Counted from the first letter of the stretch, positions 23,615-36,164 are shown. The stretch: DNA of 64,000 nt from Reticulitermes lucifugus (GCA_026260175.1 JAKCWW010000033.1:3493-67492); one strand, 5' to 3'. Made by a program: numbers and translations. The notes: generated from the sequence alone by a model not told the origin.

Positions 23615-26339
23615 TTCGCTTTGCGCGGTTTGTCACCGTAAAAAATTAAATATTGTTCCCTAAAAAGGATTCTCTTGTCCGCGGTCACAAAAAATAACAG
23701 AGTCTCACGTAATTGCATCATGTTCGCTCTGAAATCTAATAAAGAGAATGCGTCAACAATTTACATTACGCGAGATGAAGCTCGGGCTTTGGTAGAGTTT
23801 GGTACGTTAAACACACTCCGAGCTGTGCTCCAGAACCCCACGGCGAAGAATCAGAAACCCTGGACGCCATTTCGTCATCGCGATCCATATTGAATGCTCG
23901 TTGTCAATGCGATCAATGGGTGAAGGGCGATTTGCGGACAGAATCGTGCATCCACTACGTTTCTGTCTGACTGTCCATCTGCCATTCTACCGATTCTACT
24001 GATACTCATTTACTTTACTATTCATATCATGCCCAGTTTCATAGTAAATACCGCTTATGAAGAAGTTACAAATTGCTTGTTGTTACCTCCGAAGCATCCG
24101 AAGAACTTTATCGATACCAAGAAGTTTTGTCTGTGGTATACAAGAGGCGAGGGTTTGTAGTCTTACCGCCGAGAGGCCGATCGTAGCGTGTTGCAGTTAT
24201 CGGTTTATGTCTTATAACGTATTCACCAACTGTTTAGAAACTTCCCTTTCCTCTGAATGTCTGATGCTTTCATCATTAAATCTTGCAACTTTGTTACGAG
24301 TAAATGCTTATTATTTTTATAGTAAATTATTTTAGAGTAGACAGCCTACTGGTCCAAGAACCAACGGCTTAGAAACATAATCGCCTTCTACCAAATCCTT
24401 GTCAATACTAAATCGTTGAGTTGTCCTCTGATTTCCATTTTCAACACGCGATCAGTAAAATTATGAAGATCACGTGAGGTCTAGGATGACCTCCGTTCTT
24501 GCATTTTTGCTGTGACGAAGATGACAACAAGGAATGGGCGGGTGCAGAGAAGGATGGAGGAAGGGGAAAAACCTCAGTCTGCTTGGAAAATATAAAATAA
24601 AAGATAAAAATCCTGGGTTATCAGACAAGCTCAAAAAACTTTCCTCGTCATATACAGTGCTAGCGAAGTGGGGGAGGGGGAGTCTGTATCATAGATCATT
24701 CACGACGTTTGTAAGTAACTCAGTCGTGAGGGTGTAGCTGCAGGTTCCACAATATTGTTATCATTACCAAATTCGCAATTGGCTATTAGGCTGTTAAAGT
24801 CAGCATGGAGATTTAAAGAAATCTAATTATTACAATCACCTCCATTATACGTTAAGATTTACTCACTATAATTATGTATGATTTTTCTTGCAAATATATT
24901 TAATCTTGATTTTGTCTTGTATTTCGCCTTGCTCTTGTCTCGATTTTGTTTTCAGTCTCTTTGTACTTGTGCTATCTTTGTAAAAGGCTATTAGCGATTG
25001 AGTTATCACGTAAATAAATACGGAAATAAACACTATTATTATTATTATTTTTATTATCTTCAGTGAATGCTTTAAAAACTTCGTCGACCCATGTGGCCCT
25101 GCCTTTAAAATTCATAGCAACGGAAAAGCAAATTGAAATAATACATCTACCTGAAAATTTCTTCGTTTCAAAAACATACCCAGCTAAAAGGCTGCGTTCA
25201 CTGAATGTCAGGCTGTAACATCAGTACTGCTACGCCTTCGATAAAATTCGTTTTCAACTCTCACGCAAGGGAAAGAGTAGAAAAACGAGTCTTTAAGCAG
25301 ATTTCACCAGCCTACACAGACAAACGCTCTACTGTTTCCTTAAGACAGGCGACGTATGTTTCCTTCCAGAACCTTCCAAATTCATTGCTTTCAATAACAC
25401 TGCCATGTCACGAACGGAATTAGAAGCCACGATCCAAATGCTCGAAAGATTGAAAACTGAATGTGCTTGCCTTCTTTTAGTAACGTGAAAATGATTAGGG
25501 AAATGTACTCAGAACAGCCCACACCGTCGGATAAGGTCAGAAGAGGCCACGCAAGTTGTCTGTGAGTTATACTAGCCACACCACATCCCAGAGAGAATGT
25601 TAAAAATACTCTCAGGAAGTCTTTTTAGTCTTACGGTATGAAGTGACTGCTGTGGTATTCTTACACAAATTCGATACGATATCTGCTCCATAGCAACTGA
25701 TATTTTCGTAATATTTTCAGCAGCAAGAAAAGCTTCTCAAACTTTTCAGATTGGTACGCAGGTAAACATTGGTATGATCGAAAACCATTACTGATCTTTC
25801 TTATGTTCTGAAACTAATAGTGTGTCAGCAGAATTCGAAATGTCAACAGCCCTATAAAGGCCAGCGTACACTGCGCCGAAACGAAAGACACAGCAACGAA
25901 ATTAATCTATTTGTCAGTTTCTGGCGCATACTAGAACGAGCACTTAGGAACGAAATCGAGCAGAACAGGGTCCCAGATAATTGCATGACGTAATATGTGA
26001 TGACAGAAAACACAGTTGATGCTACACAATAGCTTACAAACAGTGTTGTTAGTTGATGACATAAATAAAACAACTGATTTTCTGTTAACAGTCCCTTAGT
26101 TATCTGTTAAATAAACACAATCACTGTTAAAAGTTTTAATAATTACTTTTAAAGGACAATTCACAGAACATTTATAAACACAAAATTAAAAATTTTAATA
26201 CGTCAGCATTAACACCCTCGCACCAAATACTGAGGTCAGATGCCTTGAGCCTATATCTATTCCTTCTTTGAGAAACAAATGCGGAACACAATTTTTTCAA
26301 ACAAACAATACCGTTTTAACGATTGATTACTTTTGTATG

Positions 26340-26412
26340 TGTGAGTCGGGACAGAGTAGTCAGTGCAGTGACTAGACTAGGGGCTGGGGATCTGAGGTTC
26401 GATTCCAAAACA
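26340..26412 (+). mobile_element. Possible SINE head fragment
   Basis: Contains AGTAGTCAGTGCAGTGACTAG and GAGGTTCGATTCC, spaced like A and B boxes of a tRNA-derived SINE. No body or tail was identified. Confidence 0.35.
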
Positions 26413-28671
26413 TCTACAAAATCTAATGACGAAATTACAAAATTATCACTACTTCACTACAAAATCAGTAACAATTCAATGAAATCCTTGATTTTTAACA
26501 CGCTAGTGTAATAGCATAACATCCGATTACAACATTAGCAAGAATACATAAAACAGATAACTCGTACTTGCAAAGGAAAACACACACACACGAAAAAACA
26601 AAAGAAGTTACGTAGTTACACAGCTAACAGATCTGTCAAATAAAAAAAGATAATACAACGCGTGTTTAAAAATGTGCTAACAGCAATACTCATTTACATA
26701 AAATAATGGCATAAAGTGGACAGAAACAAAAGAAAGTTGTTACAGTTTACCTAACTGAATTAAAACCTTCATATGTGATCTACTACAGTAAAATCTGTTT
26801 AAGGATTCTGACTTGCTTATTAAAAATGTCTACATCATTGCACATAAAATTTGCAGCTGTTGCAAATGTAGCAGAGGTATTTTTAAAATGATATACAAAG
26901 CTATGTGAAATTCCTAATGTTACGTACCAAAATCCGAAATTGTCAATCAAAAAGGACAACGTCTCGATCCCATGAAAACATGAATGAAAAAGAGCATCAG
27001 AGAAATGTCTTCTAACTTGTAAAGCAGTCTATGTAACTTACAATCTTAAATAAGTGTAACATGGAATATGGGAAAAATAAGATTGAAACACACATTCACA
27101 AACTTCCGTTGGGTGCCTTTTAGAATACTGAGATCATTTTATGACGATCGTAATGACGATGATACATGGTAAGTACAACGGATTGAAATTTTGGGCAGGA
27201 ATTTCGGTACAGGTCACAAGCATACGCCAACATAAAATTTACTTAACAATTTCCACCTACACATTTCTTTCCTAAATCATTTTATTATAATTTTACCGTA
27301 TTAGTTTCAGTAGTTGTAATGGACCTCCGAGCAAAAGATTGCTGCAGTTGGCAGTACTGTAATGTTCCCGATTCCCCTAGTCGTTTACCCCCCCCCCATC
27401 TCCGTGCGCCCTCATATAGAACTCTTGCAGCATCAGTTCAACCTGACATGGAATTGAGTAGGCGGTTGCCTGCTGAGACATGGGTAAGGCAGAGCAGCTA
27501 TCAATCTTTACCCCATACAACCTCAGCAAGCAAGTTCACTATGTGCTGCATTAACCCAATGGTGTATAAATGCTACCGCATTTATAAGACTCCCCGCCTC
27601 TGAAACTGTAACAGGGCTACCAATCACTAATAAAATAGGAAAACTCACAAAAATTCAAAGCGAACATTTCAAAATCACAACTTGGCTTCATAGAATCATT
27701 TTCAATCGTAACATATTTCATATTCCTCAATGTTGTACGCCAATGCATGCAGATTTTGTAAAACAAATCTTCTACATTTTAAAGCAACATTAATGCCTTA
27801 GCTTTCATTCATCGTACATGTACTCTGAAATCACGTCTTTTTCAAAGATTGGTCAAAGAGCTGCTAATTTCTTCGCCCCTCCCTTTGTATTATTTCCTAC
27901 TAAATAAGTCCATTCATCATTCAATGAATCGGAACACATCACAGCCTTAGGTATAATCAAATCGATTCCGACATTCTAAAAACAAACGCCCATCAAGTGT
28001 AGTGCATTGTTACACCGCAGAATAGGTCCTCTATAAAATAATTTATAAGTGCTACTATATCTTGCAACTGGAACAAGTCCTTATCAAGTTAACTTCAGAA
28101 ACGGTAAGTGATTAGCCTAAATTAAAATAATAAAATGTTAATTCTTTTAACATTAGAACTACATCAGTATTTGCATTATTATTTTCAATGTACAAAATCT
28201 CGTAAGAAAAGTATTGCTGTACCCTGTTTATATCAAAATTGTCAATTTAACTTCCCTCTTTAGTATCCACTCCTTCCTTTTCCCTTTTCTCCTTACTCAA
28301 AACACAAGGTCGTTTGCAATTACCTTTAAAGGATATTCTTTACACGGTTCGTTAGCCTTGTTTCTTCCAGGCATGAAGAAGCTGACTGGAAGTATCTGCC
28401 TTAGGTCTCACTACAAGTAGCAGTCCTTGTCCACGGTCCACATTTCCTTCAGTAATAATTAATGGAAGAATTTCAGCAACCAGCGTAACTTGGAATCACT
28501 ACAGGACAGGACAAAACGTTTTCAAACAGCGTCAAAGAACACGTAACTCCAACAATAAATAGAACATTTTGAACATATTTTGATCAGTATATATCCTAAA
28601 ATATGATGGAAGAGAACTGACGATTACACATTGTATTCAAGTTAGAATTGCAAGTTCTCACGCGATGGTCC

Positions 28672-28745
28672 TTTGTGTTCTTATGCCGTGTTATATATGT
28701 TTCTTATGAAGTTTCAGAGAAATATGCTGCTTCCACCTTCGCGGT
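28672..28745 (-). mobile_element. Single family 2 arm
   Basis: Plus strand reads TTATGCCGTGTTATATATG, then GAAGTTTCAGAGAAATATG, then CTGCTTCCACCTTCG, in the same order as the left arms of 11425 and 18226. The hammerhead-like core on minus is degraded. Confidence 0.45.
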
Positions 28746-30361
28746 GATTGAATTTGGTCCAGGTTCATGATAAGTGATTCGGAAGCTAATCAATCTAGAA
28801 TTCACCTCATCCAAAGTAAGGCACCCCGAAAATGGATGCCGCGCGTTCCTCTGAAACGTCTGAACAAACTTACATTATATAGTGTAAGCTTCACACTCAT
28901 CTCTAATTCCAAGGTTAAGAAAAACTGGAGCCCTAACTCCTTGCCTCAACACGCCTCCATGGAGCTCAAGGACAGCTTTGCCTTCAATTGAGCTATTTAG
29001 ATGAGAAAATAAGCCAATGATCAAAATAGAAATGTAACTCTATAAAATTTCACCAAGATATTTACTGCTCGGAAGCCCACAAGGGTCAAAAACAGAAGCT
29101 GTCGTTTCACGTCAAAAAATTTGTACAGTACAAATCACAAATAGCGCAGAACGTTGTCTGCTGTTAATTGTTCCTTCTGCTAGGCTCAGCACTCTGCAGC
29201 AACTCCAGATCGCTGACACGCCACTTTCTGCCTGTCAGCAGCAGGGGCTGTTTAGTATCTTGGCAACGGTGCTGTAATTAATACAGCCAGAAAGTCGGTC
29301 AGTACTGTCGCACTACAAGTTACATTCACGACTCAAGCATTTAGCTCCGAGAAACATAATGGTCTTATCGGCCTGCTATAAATTCCCTCAATTCTTGTAT
29401 AAAGCTCTGACCATCGATAATGAGAATAGTTTTTGGTGTTGTGTTTCAAAAGAGAAGTTTAATTAATGAAACTTGTAAGATTTAGGGTTCTTTGTACCTG
29501 ATTTCTCCAGTGTAAGGAAATATGCGGATAATAAGGCATCTTCATATTTAGAGAAAAAGTTAATTTCAAATAATCAAGAATGATCTGTTTTCCATGGCGT
29601 CTGAAAAACTGAAAGGATTTTCATCATACTTCGTATTCTGGACAATTGCAATTTAAAATGTACCAAAACATTTAGCGTAGCTGTGCATGAAGCAATAAAA
29701 CTGAGGATCTACTGAGAGGGCTCCTAATGTAAAATATACTAATCCCAACATTCGAATCACAATTTGAGACCCGTTAATTTTATGCAAATTTAAATAACCT
29801 TTGATTTTTCGATATAATCTTCACACATTTCGGCAAATAGCTGTTTAGAAAAATAATTGCTATTTTTCTTCGAATCTGAAACATAAATAAATGTGTGTGC
29901 GTGCAAAATACGTAGTTCTATGTATTACAGCAGGTGGTGCACATAATTACCATTGGGTTTGAAACTGTGGTATTTAGCACAAGTAAATTCCTGCTTTCAA
30001 AATAAATTTAGTTTTTAAGGGGGGTTTCAAACTTATAATTTTCCTTCAAATTACTAAGACAAATACTCAAGTGTGTAACTAATCACATATATGATCACTG
30101 CTAAAGTTTTGTAATTCACTTCAAACATCTTTTTCTTATGCAATTGCGCATGGTACCTCAAACAGGCAAACTAGCATTACGCCTGCAATACGCTGGTCTT
30201 ACTACACGCTACATAACGCTGTCGGAGAAGCTGCCGCGAGATGAAGGCGCCCCACATCAATGCTGGGAATTCTAAAGCAAGACGACGTGAGGTTATGAAG
30301 TAATTATCTAGCTCATTATGGGAACTGGTGACGGACACTTATAAAGTGTATAATAAACCTT
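28746..30361. other. No recognisable gene
   Basis: AT-rich sequence, no supported exon or repeat. Confidence 0.5.
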
Positions 30362-30612
30362 CACACGCAATAACACTAGCAGTCGAGCACAACTTGTATA
30401 ATTAAAAACCTCAGCTACATGTTTCGGCTTTTTATAAAAGCCATTATCAGGCTGTAGAGTAATTTAAGCATTCAATACACAATATTTATATTGCGTGTTG
30501 TATACTGAATCTTTAAATTATTCTACATCCTAATGATGGCTTACATAAAAAGCTGAAATATGTAGCTGAGGTTTTTAAATATACAAGTTGTGCTCGACTG
30601 TTAGTGTTATTG
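30362..30612. mobile_element. Foldback element, family 1
   Basis: Inverted arms of about 120 bp. The outer ends read CAATAACACTAGCAGTCGAG and the near-perfect reverse complement of CTCGACTGTTAGTGTTATTG. Further in are ACAACTTGTA, an AT-rich stretch and the hammerhead-like module GCTACATGTTTCGGC. The arms are well matched, so this copy is less decayed than most. No target duplication was recognised. Confidence 0.65.
30412..30454 (-). ncRNA. Minimal hammerhead-like motif
   Basis: Minus strand: stem I strand CAGC, core CUGAUAA, extra U, stem II GGCUUUU/AAAAGCC (7 bp), GAAA, stem III AC-AU-GU, unpaired A, and stem I partner GCUG. The core departs from CUGANGA at one position (A for G8), so activity is doubtful. 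The inverted partner at 30530-30575 keeps stem II and GAAA. Confidence 0.45.
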
Positions 30613-30995
30613 TTTAATATAAATCCATAACGAAATGAACGACATAAAGACAACAAACCTTCTGTTTCTATAAACAAAACATGTAAGTTCCTGAAGATGG
30701 TTGACTGTCAGCTTCTCTAAAAAGAAACTGATCAAAGCGGGTAGTTCATAGTGGAGACACCCAAATAAAATCGTGTGAAAAATGTTGATGGTTAAGGTGA
30801 GGCCTCTTTCTCGGTAACAATCCCTCGAGTTTTCCAAGTTTTCCATGGACGATTTGGAGCAGGGGATATATAATTTTGCGTCAAGCCCAACTATAACATA
30901 AGTACTTTAATCTATATATTTCAATCGCAAATGTTTTCTCCAGGGCGTCACGACTGTCCCTAAATTCCACCCAGCCTCATATTCAGTGAATTCAG

Positions 30996-31128
30996 TGTTG
31001 TTGTCAGATCTTATATAATGTATACTAATAGATTAAAATAGTATTAAAATTTTAACAATTTTAATACTATTTTAATCTATTAGTATACATATATACATGT
31101 ATACATTACATAAGATCTGACAACAACA
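30996..31128. repeat. Near-perfect palindrome
   Basis: GTTGTTGTCAGATCTTATAT runs inward to an AT-rich centre at TTTTAACAATTTT, and its complement returns, ending ATCTGACAACAAC. The right arm has about 16 extra bases (ATGTATATAT type) absent from the left arm. It lies between a foldback element and a hammerhead-like motif and may be part of the same element group. Confidence 0.85.
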
Positions 31129-31222
31129 GAATACTACTTGATGTATTACATTTTATATTTTATATATATGGATGTAACGACATATACAAGGATTGTATAG
31201 TCTATGCTTGTAAACTTTGTGA

Positions 31223-31268
31223 CCCCCCTGAAGATGGCGTTTTAAATACGCCGAAATAAGTATAGGGG
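31223..31268 (+). ncRNA. Minimal type I hammerhead-like ribozyme motif
   Basis: This is the best single copy in the window. The order is stem I strand CCCC, core CUGAAGA (31228-31234), extra U, stem II GGCG/CGCC, GAAA (31253-31256), stem III AUA-AG-UAU sharing the last A of GAAA, unpaired A at 31264, and stem I partner GGGG at 31265-31268. All invariant hammerhead core bases are present. The predicted cut is after UAUA. The third stem is unusually small, as in the reduced hammerheads known from Penelope-like elements. No inverted partner was seen. Confidence 0.55.
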
Positions 31269-31349
31269 AAAATAAACTAATAATACTATATGATTGTGTG
31301 CATAAGTTGGTGTAGAAATGAACTCTTCCAATTATGATAAGATGCACGG

Positions 31350-32689
31350 TAAATACAATATAAAGATTACCGTAGACTTTATTTAGAATTTTAAGGTATC
31401 GGCATGTTTACAGAGGTTCCCTAACGAATCCATTGTCAGTCTAACAGAGTTAAATCCGGCGACCCGGCGAGGCTACTCTATGTCTGCCACCATCAATCCA
31501 CTTTCAGTTGGATCGTGCAAAAGTACAGAATTGCAGCTCTTCACTTGCAAACGCTTTCTCACAAATTTCACTTGCAAATGCTTTCTTCTTTACGATCTTT
31601 AAAACCACCGGCAGAACAAGTGGGTGTTCCCGGCTAGTGGGTCTTGTTAACTGCCGTGATGTACGCACGAATGCTTATTGGAAGATGGAGGCTGTCTCCT
31701 TAGTAACACGTCCTCATATCGAACGTCACCTTCACAACTCTGCAGACTGAATCTGACACGTGTATGTTTAATGTATTGAGCGTAGATTCGTCCTAACACT
31801 TTGTGGAAAACTGTCTCTGAACTAGCGTCATTAATTTATTTTCGTGGAACCATGGAACATGACTTTCCTTAAATTCGTCAACATTTTTTATACATGGACT
31901 ATACTACACCCAGTGAGGTACTCATATATCAAATACTCGTGCATTACAAAGTCTGCATGTTATTTATTTATTTTTTAGAACTTCTACTGGTGTAGGCAGC
32001 TTTAGCCTTTAATTAATTTTCAAATATATAACAACAATTTGATAATGACTGCGTATACCGACTTAAAACATTAATACGTAACTCAATGAAAACAAAATAA
32101 TAATGGTATGATGTCTAAAGGAAGGAAAAAATAGTATGAAATATAAACACGAAAAATAATTAATAATATTTGTAGCTCACATATTCATCTAAAATTAGTA
32201 CAGTGTGATTAAAATTACAGGCATTTTGATGTAATTTATAAATCCATCAATATCCATATTTCTACAATTTGATAAACCGTTTTCTAAAACGAACTCACAG
32301 AAAAACATGTTTTTAAAAAATACCACACCCAAAATGTAGTTGATGCAAGAAACGTGTGATGTAGGAATTTAGAACCGAAATGTTGATGGACTTGCGTACA
32401 CTTGAACTCGTTAAAAGTTTTGTAATTAAAATGGATGCAAAGAGTTCGGATGCTCGAATTTCTTTTCGCAAAGTCCTTTGAATATTTTATAACATGTTCT
32501 TGTGACTTGTTAAATAATAAATGGTAACGACGGTGTGCACATAATTTTTGTAACAATTTCCAAATCTTATTCTTAACAAAAGAATTACTTACAAGTAGTA
32601 CTGCGTACGTAAAGCATCGTATCCCAGTGACCATATGATTATGGAGCATATCTCACAGATCAAGAAAACTGGGACACATATTTGGAGTA
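31350..32689. other. No recognisable gene
   Basis: A 121-codon minus-strand frame (32284-32649) is rich in Phe, His and Lys and shows no domain; its AT content matches its surroundings. I do not call it a gene. Confidence 0.45.
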
Positions 32690-32853
32690 CCTAATGGAGC
32701 ACCGGTGGAATAAAATTGACAGGGGAAAACTGGAGTATTCGGGGAATAACCTGTTCCAGCGCCACTTTGTCCACCAAAAATCCCACATGGACTAATTCGG
32801 GGATCGAGGTGAGAGGCTGGCGACTAACCGCCTGAGCCATGGTACGGCCCAGT
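32690..32853 (-). mobile_element. SINE B
   Basis: On minus it begins near GTACCATGGCTCAGGCGG, has a B-box-like CTCGATCCCCG, then TTTTTGGTGGACAAAGTGGC, GGAACAGG, GAATACTCCAGTTTTCCC and TTATTCCACCGGTGCTCC. The middle and 3' blocks recur at 34224, 38978, 39470 and 55640, defining a tRNA-derived family. Confidence 0.8.
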
Positions 32854-33959
32854 CCATTACGTTTGTCATATCAATATTTCTAAAATCTTGGTATTTCTTT
32901 AAAATCTAAATCAAAACGCAGATAACTGTCTATGAGGCTAATAATTTTTGAATATAATTGCTATCATTCAGCGACTTAGGAATTACCATAACAAGAAACG
33001 GTAATATTTATTAAGTATATAAAGAAGTTCCTAAGAATATTAAAATATGTCAGCAAAAACTGCGAAACCAAGAGCACGGATGGTTTGAACTAATCATTGT
33101 ACAAAAATAAACGTAATAAAGAAAATAATTTAAAGGAAGACTGCACCGTACATCCGGAAAAAAAATTCAACTTTTGACATTTATCCCCTTAAAACTGTTA
33201 ACACCCTTAAAATACTTGACATAATGAAAAAACCGATATGTGAGCCACTGTAAAATGAGATATAGATAAATGTAACAAAAATGGCAACTCAAACACAGAC
33301 CCTAGCAACCTCTTTTTAAGAGAAAAACTTGTCGTTTATCTCAGGAACCAAATATAATTTACAACTTCCTTAGAGAGTAACGTCATACGTCCATCTTGCA
33401 ACTACTGAACTACGTTCCGTAATGTGGTAAATTTTTTAAGATAGATTCCAATGAAAGATGTTTAAGAAATAGGTATTTGGCATTTTCCAGCCAATATAAC
33501 TGTCTCATCTTAAAATTTTATTTCGCCACTTAATATATGCAGCCAACAGGAACATGCTGTGGTCTTACGTGTTACGTCACCATGCAATCTAGGAGGTGGG
33601 TACCATATTTCCCTTCGTGTACATGTCCATCGAACACCGTTAAGTTTATCACTATAATTAATACTTGGTGCAGATTCAGTCACTCCTTTCCTCTTCGATC
33701 CGAAAATTCTTCTCATTACAAATACAAATACAATCCTGTATTACATAAACCCTCTACAAATACAGGAATAAGCTTACTGCTGACAATGTAAAATGGCTGT
33801 ATTCCTACAAAACTAAAAGGAAAGTAAATTTGTCCCTGTGAATGCAATGAAGACGTATGGGTTACTAAACGTATGGCTCTACTGATTTTTAATCTCAGCA
33901 TCAGACGGAGTTCAGTGGTCAGCTTCACGCTCGGCCGCTTCATCCCCGATAACTATTGA
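32854..33959. other. No recognisable gene
   Basis: AT-rich sequence. Overlapping frames near 33510-33943 on both strands have no recognisable family. Confidence 0.5.
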
Positions 33960-34085
33960 ATACGATGCTGGGTTGGCCCCACAGATGGTCGGCAAGTTTT
34001 GGAGAAGAAAATCTTGTCCCTGCCGGGACTCGTACCCCGGATCATTCAATCTATAGCCTAGTCACCCTAACGACACGTTATCCCG
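33960..34085 (-). mobile_element. tRNA-like SINE head
   Basis: On minus: an A-box-like GTCGTTAGGGTGACTAGGC, then the B box GGGTACGAGTCCC, then GGCAGGGACAAGATTTTCTT. The AAGATTTT trailer resembles the start of the SINE C body (GCAAGAGATTTTAC at 61823). Confidence 0.5.
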
Positions 34086-34223
34086 TATCCTGCATTGTAG
34101 TAAGTATGAATGGCTTGTCAGTAAAACAACGTTAACCTATATTACTTATGGCATCACCTTGCTAGCTGGGCAGGAGACTACCAAAGCATCAACTTATACA
34201 AACAATCGTGTTAATTACATGTT

Positions 34224-34455
34224 GCTAGGCCGTACCATGGCCAGTCGGCGGCTTCGCACCCCGGAGGCTCGCGCTCAGTCCAAGGTCAGACAAAGTGGAA
34301 TTTGTGGTGGACAAAGTAGTACTGGGACAGAGTTTTCTCCGAGTACTTCGCTCTTCCCCTATCAGTACCATTCCACAAATGCTGCAAATTTATTTTAACA
34401 TCACCAGCTTTATACAATCTTGGCAACTGACGGCGTCTTTAAATAACACACTTTA
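34224..34455 (+). mobile_element. SINE B
   Basis: Head GCCGTACCATGGCCAGTCGG, body TGGTGGACAAAGTAGTACTG, ACAGAGTTTTCTCCGAGTAC, ACCATTCCACAAATGCTGC, and 3' block CAACTGACGGCGTC followed by AAATAACACACTTT. The same 3' block follows the ATTC repeat in the copy at 38978. Confidence 0.8.
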
Positions 34456-35326
34456 AAGAGGGTAAGTTATCCTACTTTCAAATTTCAGAATATTTCCCAT
34501 CCCACACTGTGCCTTGCATTATTAATTTACTAAGCTATTCGTCTTGTAACAGCAACTACAAACACACCTTATCGGAGACGTGTTGATACATTAAGCTGCG
34601 AATTTCTATTGTCGGATGTGAGATTACGGTCCCTGACATCTGCTTGACGTGGAGACAATATCCACAGACTCACAGAGTATTTGGGAGTGCAAATTAATTT
34701 ATAGGCATGTGCTTACCTCCTGCAAAATTCCCAAGGACAGACACTTTCCTAACACGGCGCATAAATGCTTAGTCACTGCACAACCCTTCTTGTTATTCCC
34801 AAAACAAATTTGTCATCAGCGTACAAAAGACAGCCTGTGATTCTGTTTAATATGCGAAAATACGCGTATGTCTCCGAGTCTCGTGCTTTATCCTCTCCGC
34901 TTCCATCCAAATTTCTGTTCTTTCACCACACAAATTAAAGCCGAGCAGTGTCTACGAGTATATATATACCGCCAGGTTTGACACCCAAACCTCCGAATTT
35001 TAGCCACACAGTGCACTTATGCATTCCGTATAATTTACAATAAACCGCCATGATTTCCCCATACAGCACCAATTGGTAATTATACTATAATTAAGCACAC
35101 TCGGTTTTACGCATGTTACCAGCGGAAAAATCATAACTTGAACGGCCACTTGGAAGTGCAACTCGCACTACCGTATGCGGCATCCTGTTGTGCGTAGGCT
35201 TAATGACACATCAACAACTCTTCAGAACAGTCCAGGTTCAAAATCCGAGCATGGCATACTTAAATTATTTTTGTTGATCGTGAATATGAAGTAGTGTAAA
35301 ACAGGGAGCTTTCATTGTGAGAAAAA
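34456..35326. other. No recognisable gene
   Basis: No gene recognised. A B-box-like GGTTCAAAATCCG near 35233 stands alone. Confidence 0.5.
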
Positions 35327-36124
35327 TTATTATTATTATTATTAATCACCTTTATACAAGGTACTTACAATTATATACCTGAAACAAACCATGTATATTG
35401 TTTTGCAGCTATTCTATTGTTACAATTTATGCTACATGTAATGTTACGTCCCATGTTAAATGTTTTGTACTTTTACATTAGTACTTTCCGCAATATTTGT
35501 GCAATGCCCAATACGGCTGTTTTCTGTAGTTTCTTGATTTCGTGTTTTCCCGGTATGTTGCTCAGGTATTTTCTGAATGATTTTGAGATGGTTCCAATTG
35601 CCCTATTATTGCTGGTATCACTTTCGTTTATACATTCCACAATCGCTGTATTTCTATTGTTGAGGTTTTTATATTTTAGAATCTTCTCAGCTTCTTCCTT
35701 GATCACATTTCTGTCTCCTGCAGTTGCAAGATCTATTAGCATGTTCCCCTTTCACTATGACGCATTATGATGTCCGATTTATTGTTAGGGATGATTCTGT
35801 CGGTTTGCACATGTTGATACCATAATGTGATTACCTCACGTTCATGACTTGTTTCTACTAATTTTGGTACAAGCTCATACCAGTGTTCATTGTCAAATTT
35901 TACCTCTATTTCCTTGCGTACGTTAAAGTGTAGTTGAGCACACTTTCTATCGTGTCTCTGTACATATTTTTCCTTTGCCAATATTGGAAATGCTGACATT
36001 GTGTGTTCTACCCTCTCGTCAAATTGTTGACATAATATGCAGTTGCTATCTCTTTCTGATTGTAATATTTTTGTTGCATGATAATTTGTTTGTAATGCCT
36101 GATCTTGTGCTGCTATTATTTCAC

Positions 36125-36164
<40 letters not shown>
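35327..36164 (-). mobile_element. R4/Dong-like LINE, 3' end with endonuclease domain
   Basis: The minus strand encodes the C-terminal end of a LINE with a restriction-like endonuclease. In order: AAQDQALQTNYHATKI, a zinc-knuckle-like segment beginning CILCQQFDE, YVQRHDRKCAQLHFN, WYELVPKLVETSHE, then PNNKSDIIMRHSERGTC and LIDLATAGDRNVIKEEAEKI, then FRKYLSNIPGKHEI. The K-x-D...LID pattern fits the endonuclease active site of the R2/R4 group. There is a frame break between the DII and LID blocks, so this copy is dead. The copy is 5'-truncated. It is bounded by (ATT)n on both sides (35327-35344 and 36128-36164), which matches the known preference of Dong elements for TAA repeats. Confidence 0.75.

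Larger units (their letters stand above)
21671..28671. other. 7-kb stretch without recognisable genes
   Basis: AT-rich desert. It holds short microsatellites (ACT/AGT blocks near 22681-22747 in inverted orientation, AAT at 23089-23112, AT at 23574-23614, ATT at 25034-25055) and a weak tRNA-like SINE head at 26340-26412. A locally GC-rich patch at 27315-27600 with a C9 run carries a 94-codon frame rich in proline and serine that I do not recognise. Nothing here is supported as a gene. Confidence 0.5.

Noticed and set aside
32284-32649. 121-codon minus-strand frame as a gene
   Set aside because: AT content equals its surroundings. There is no domain, no initiation context and no splice evidence.
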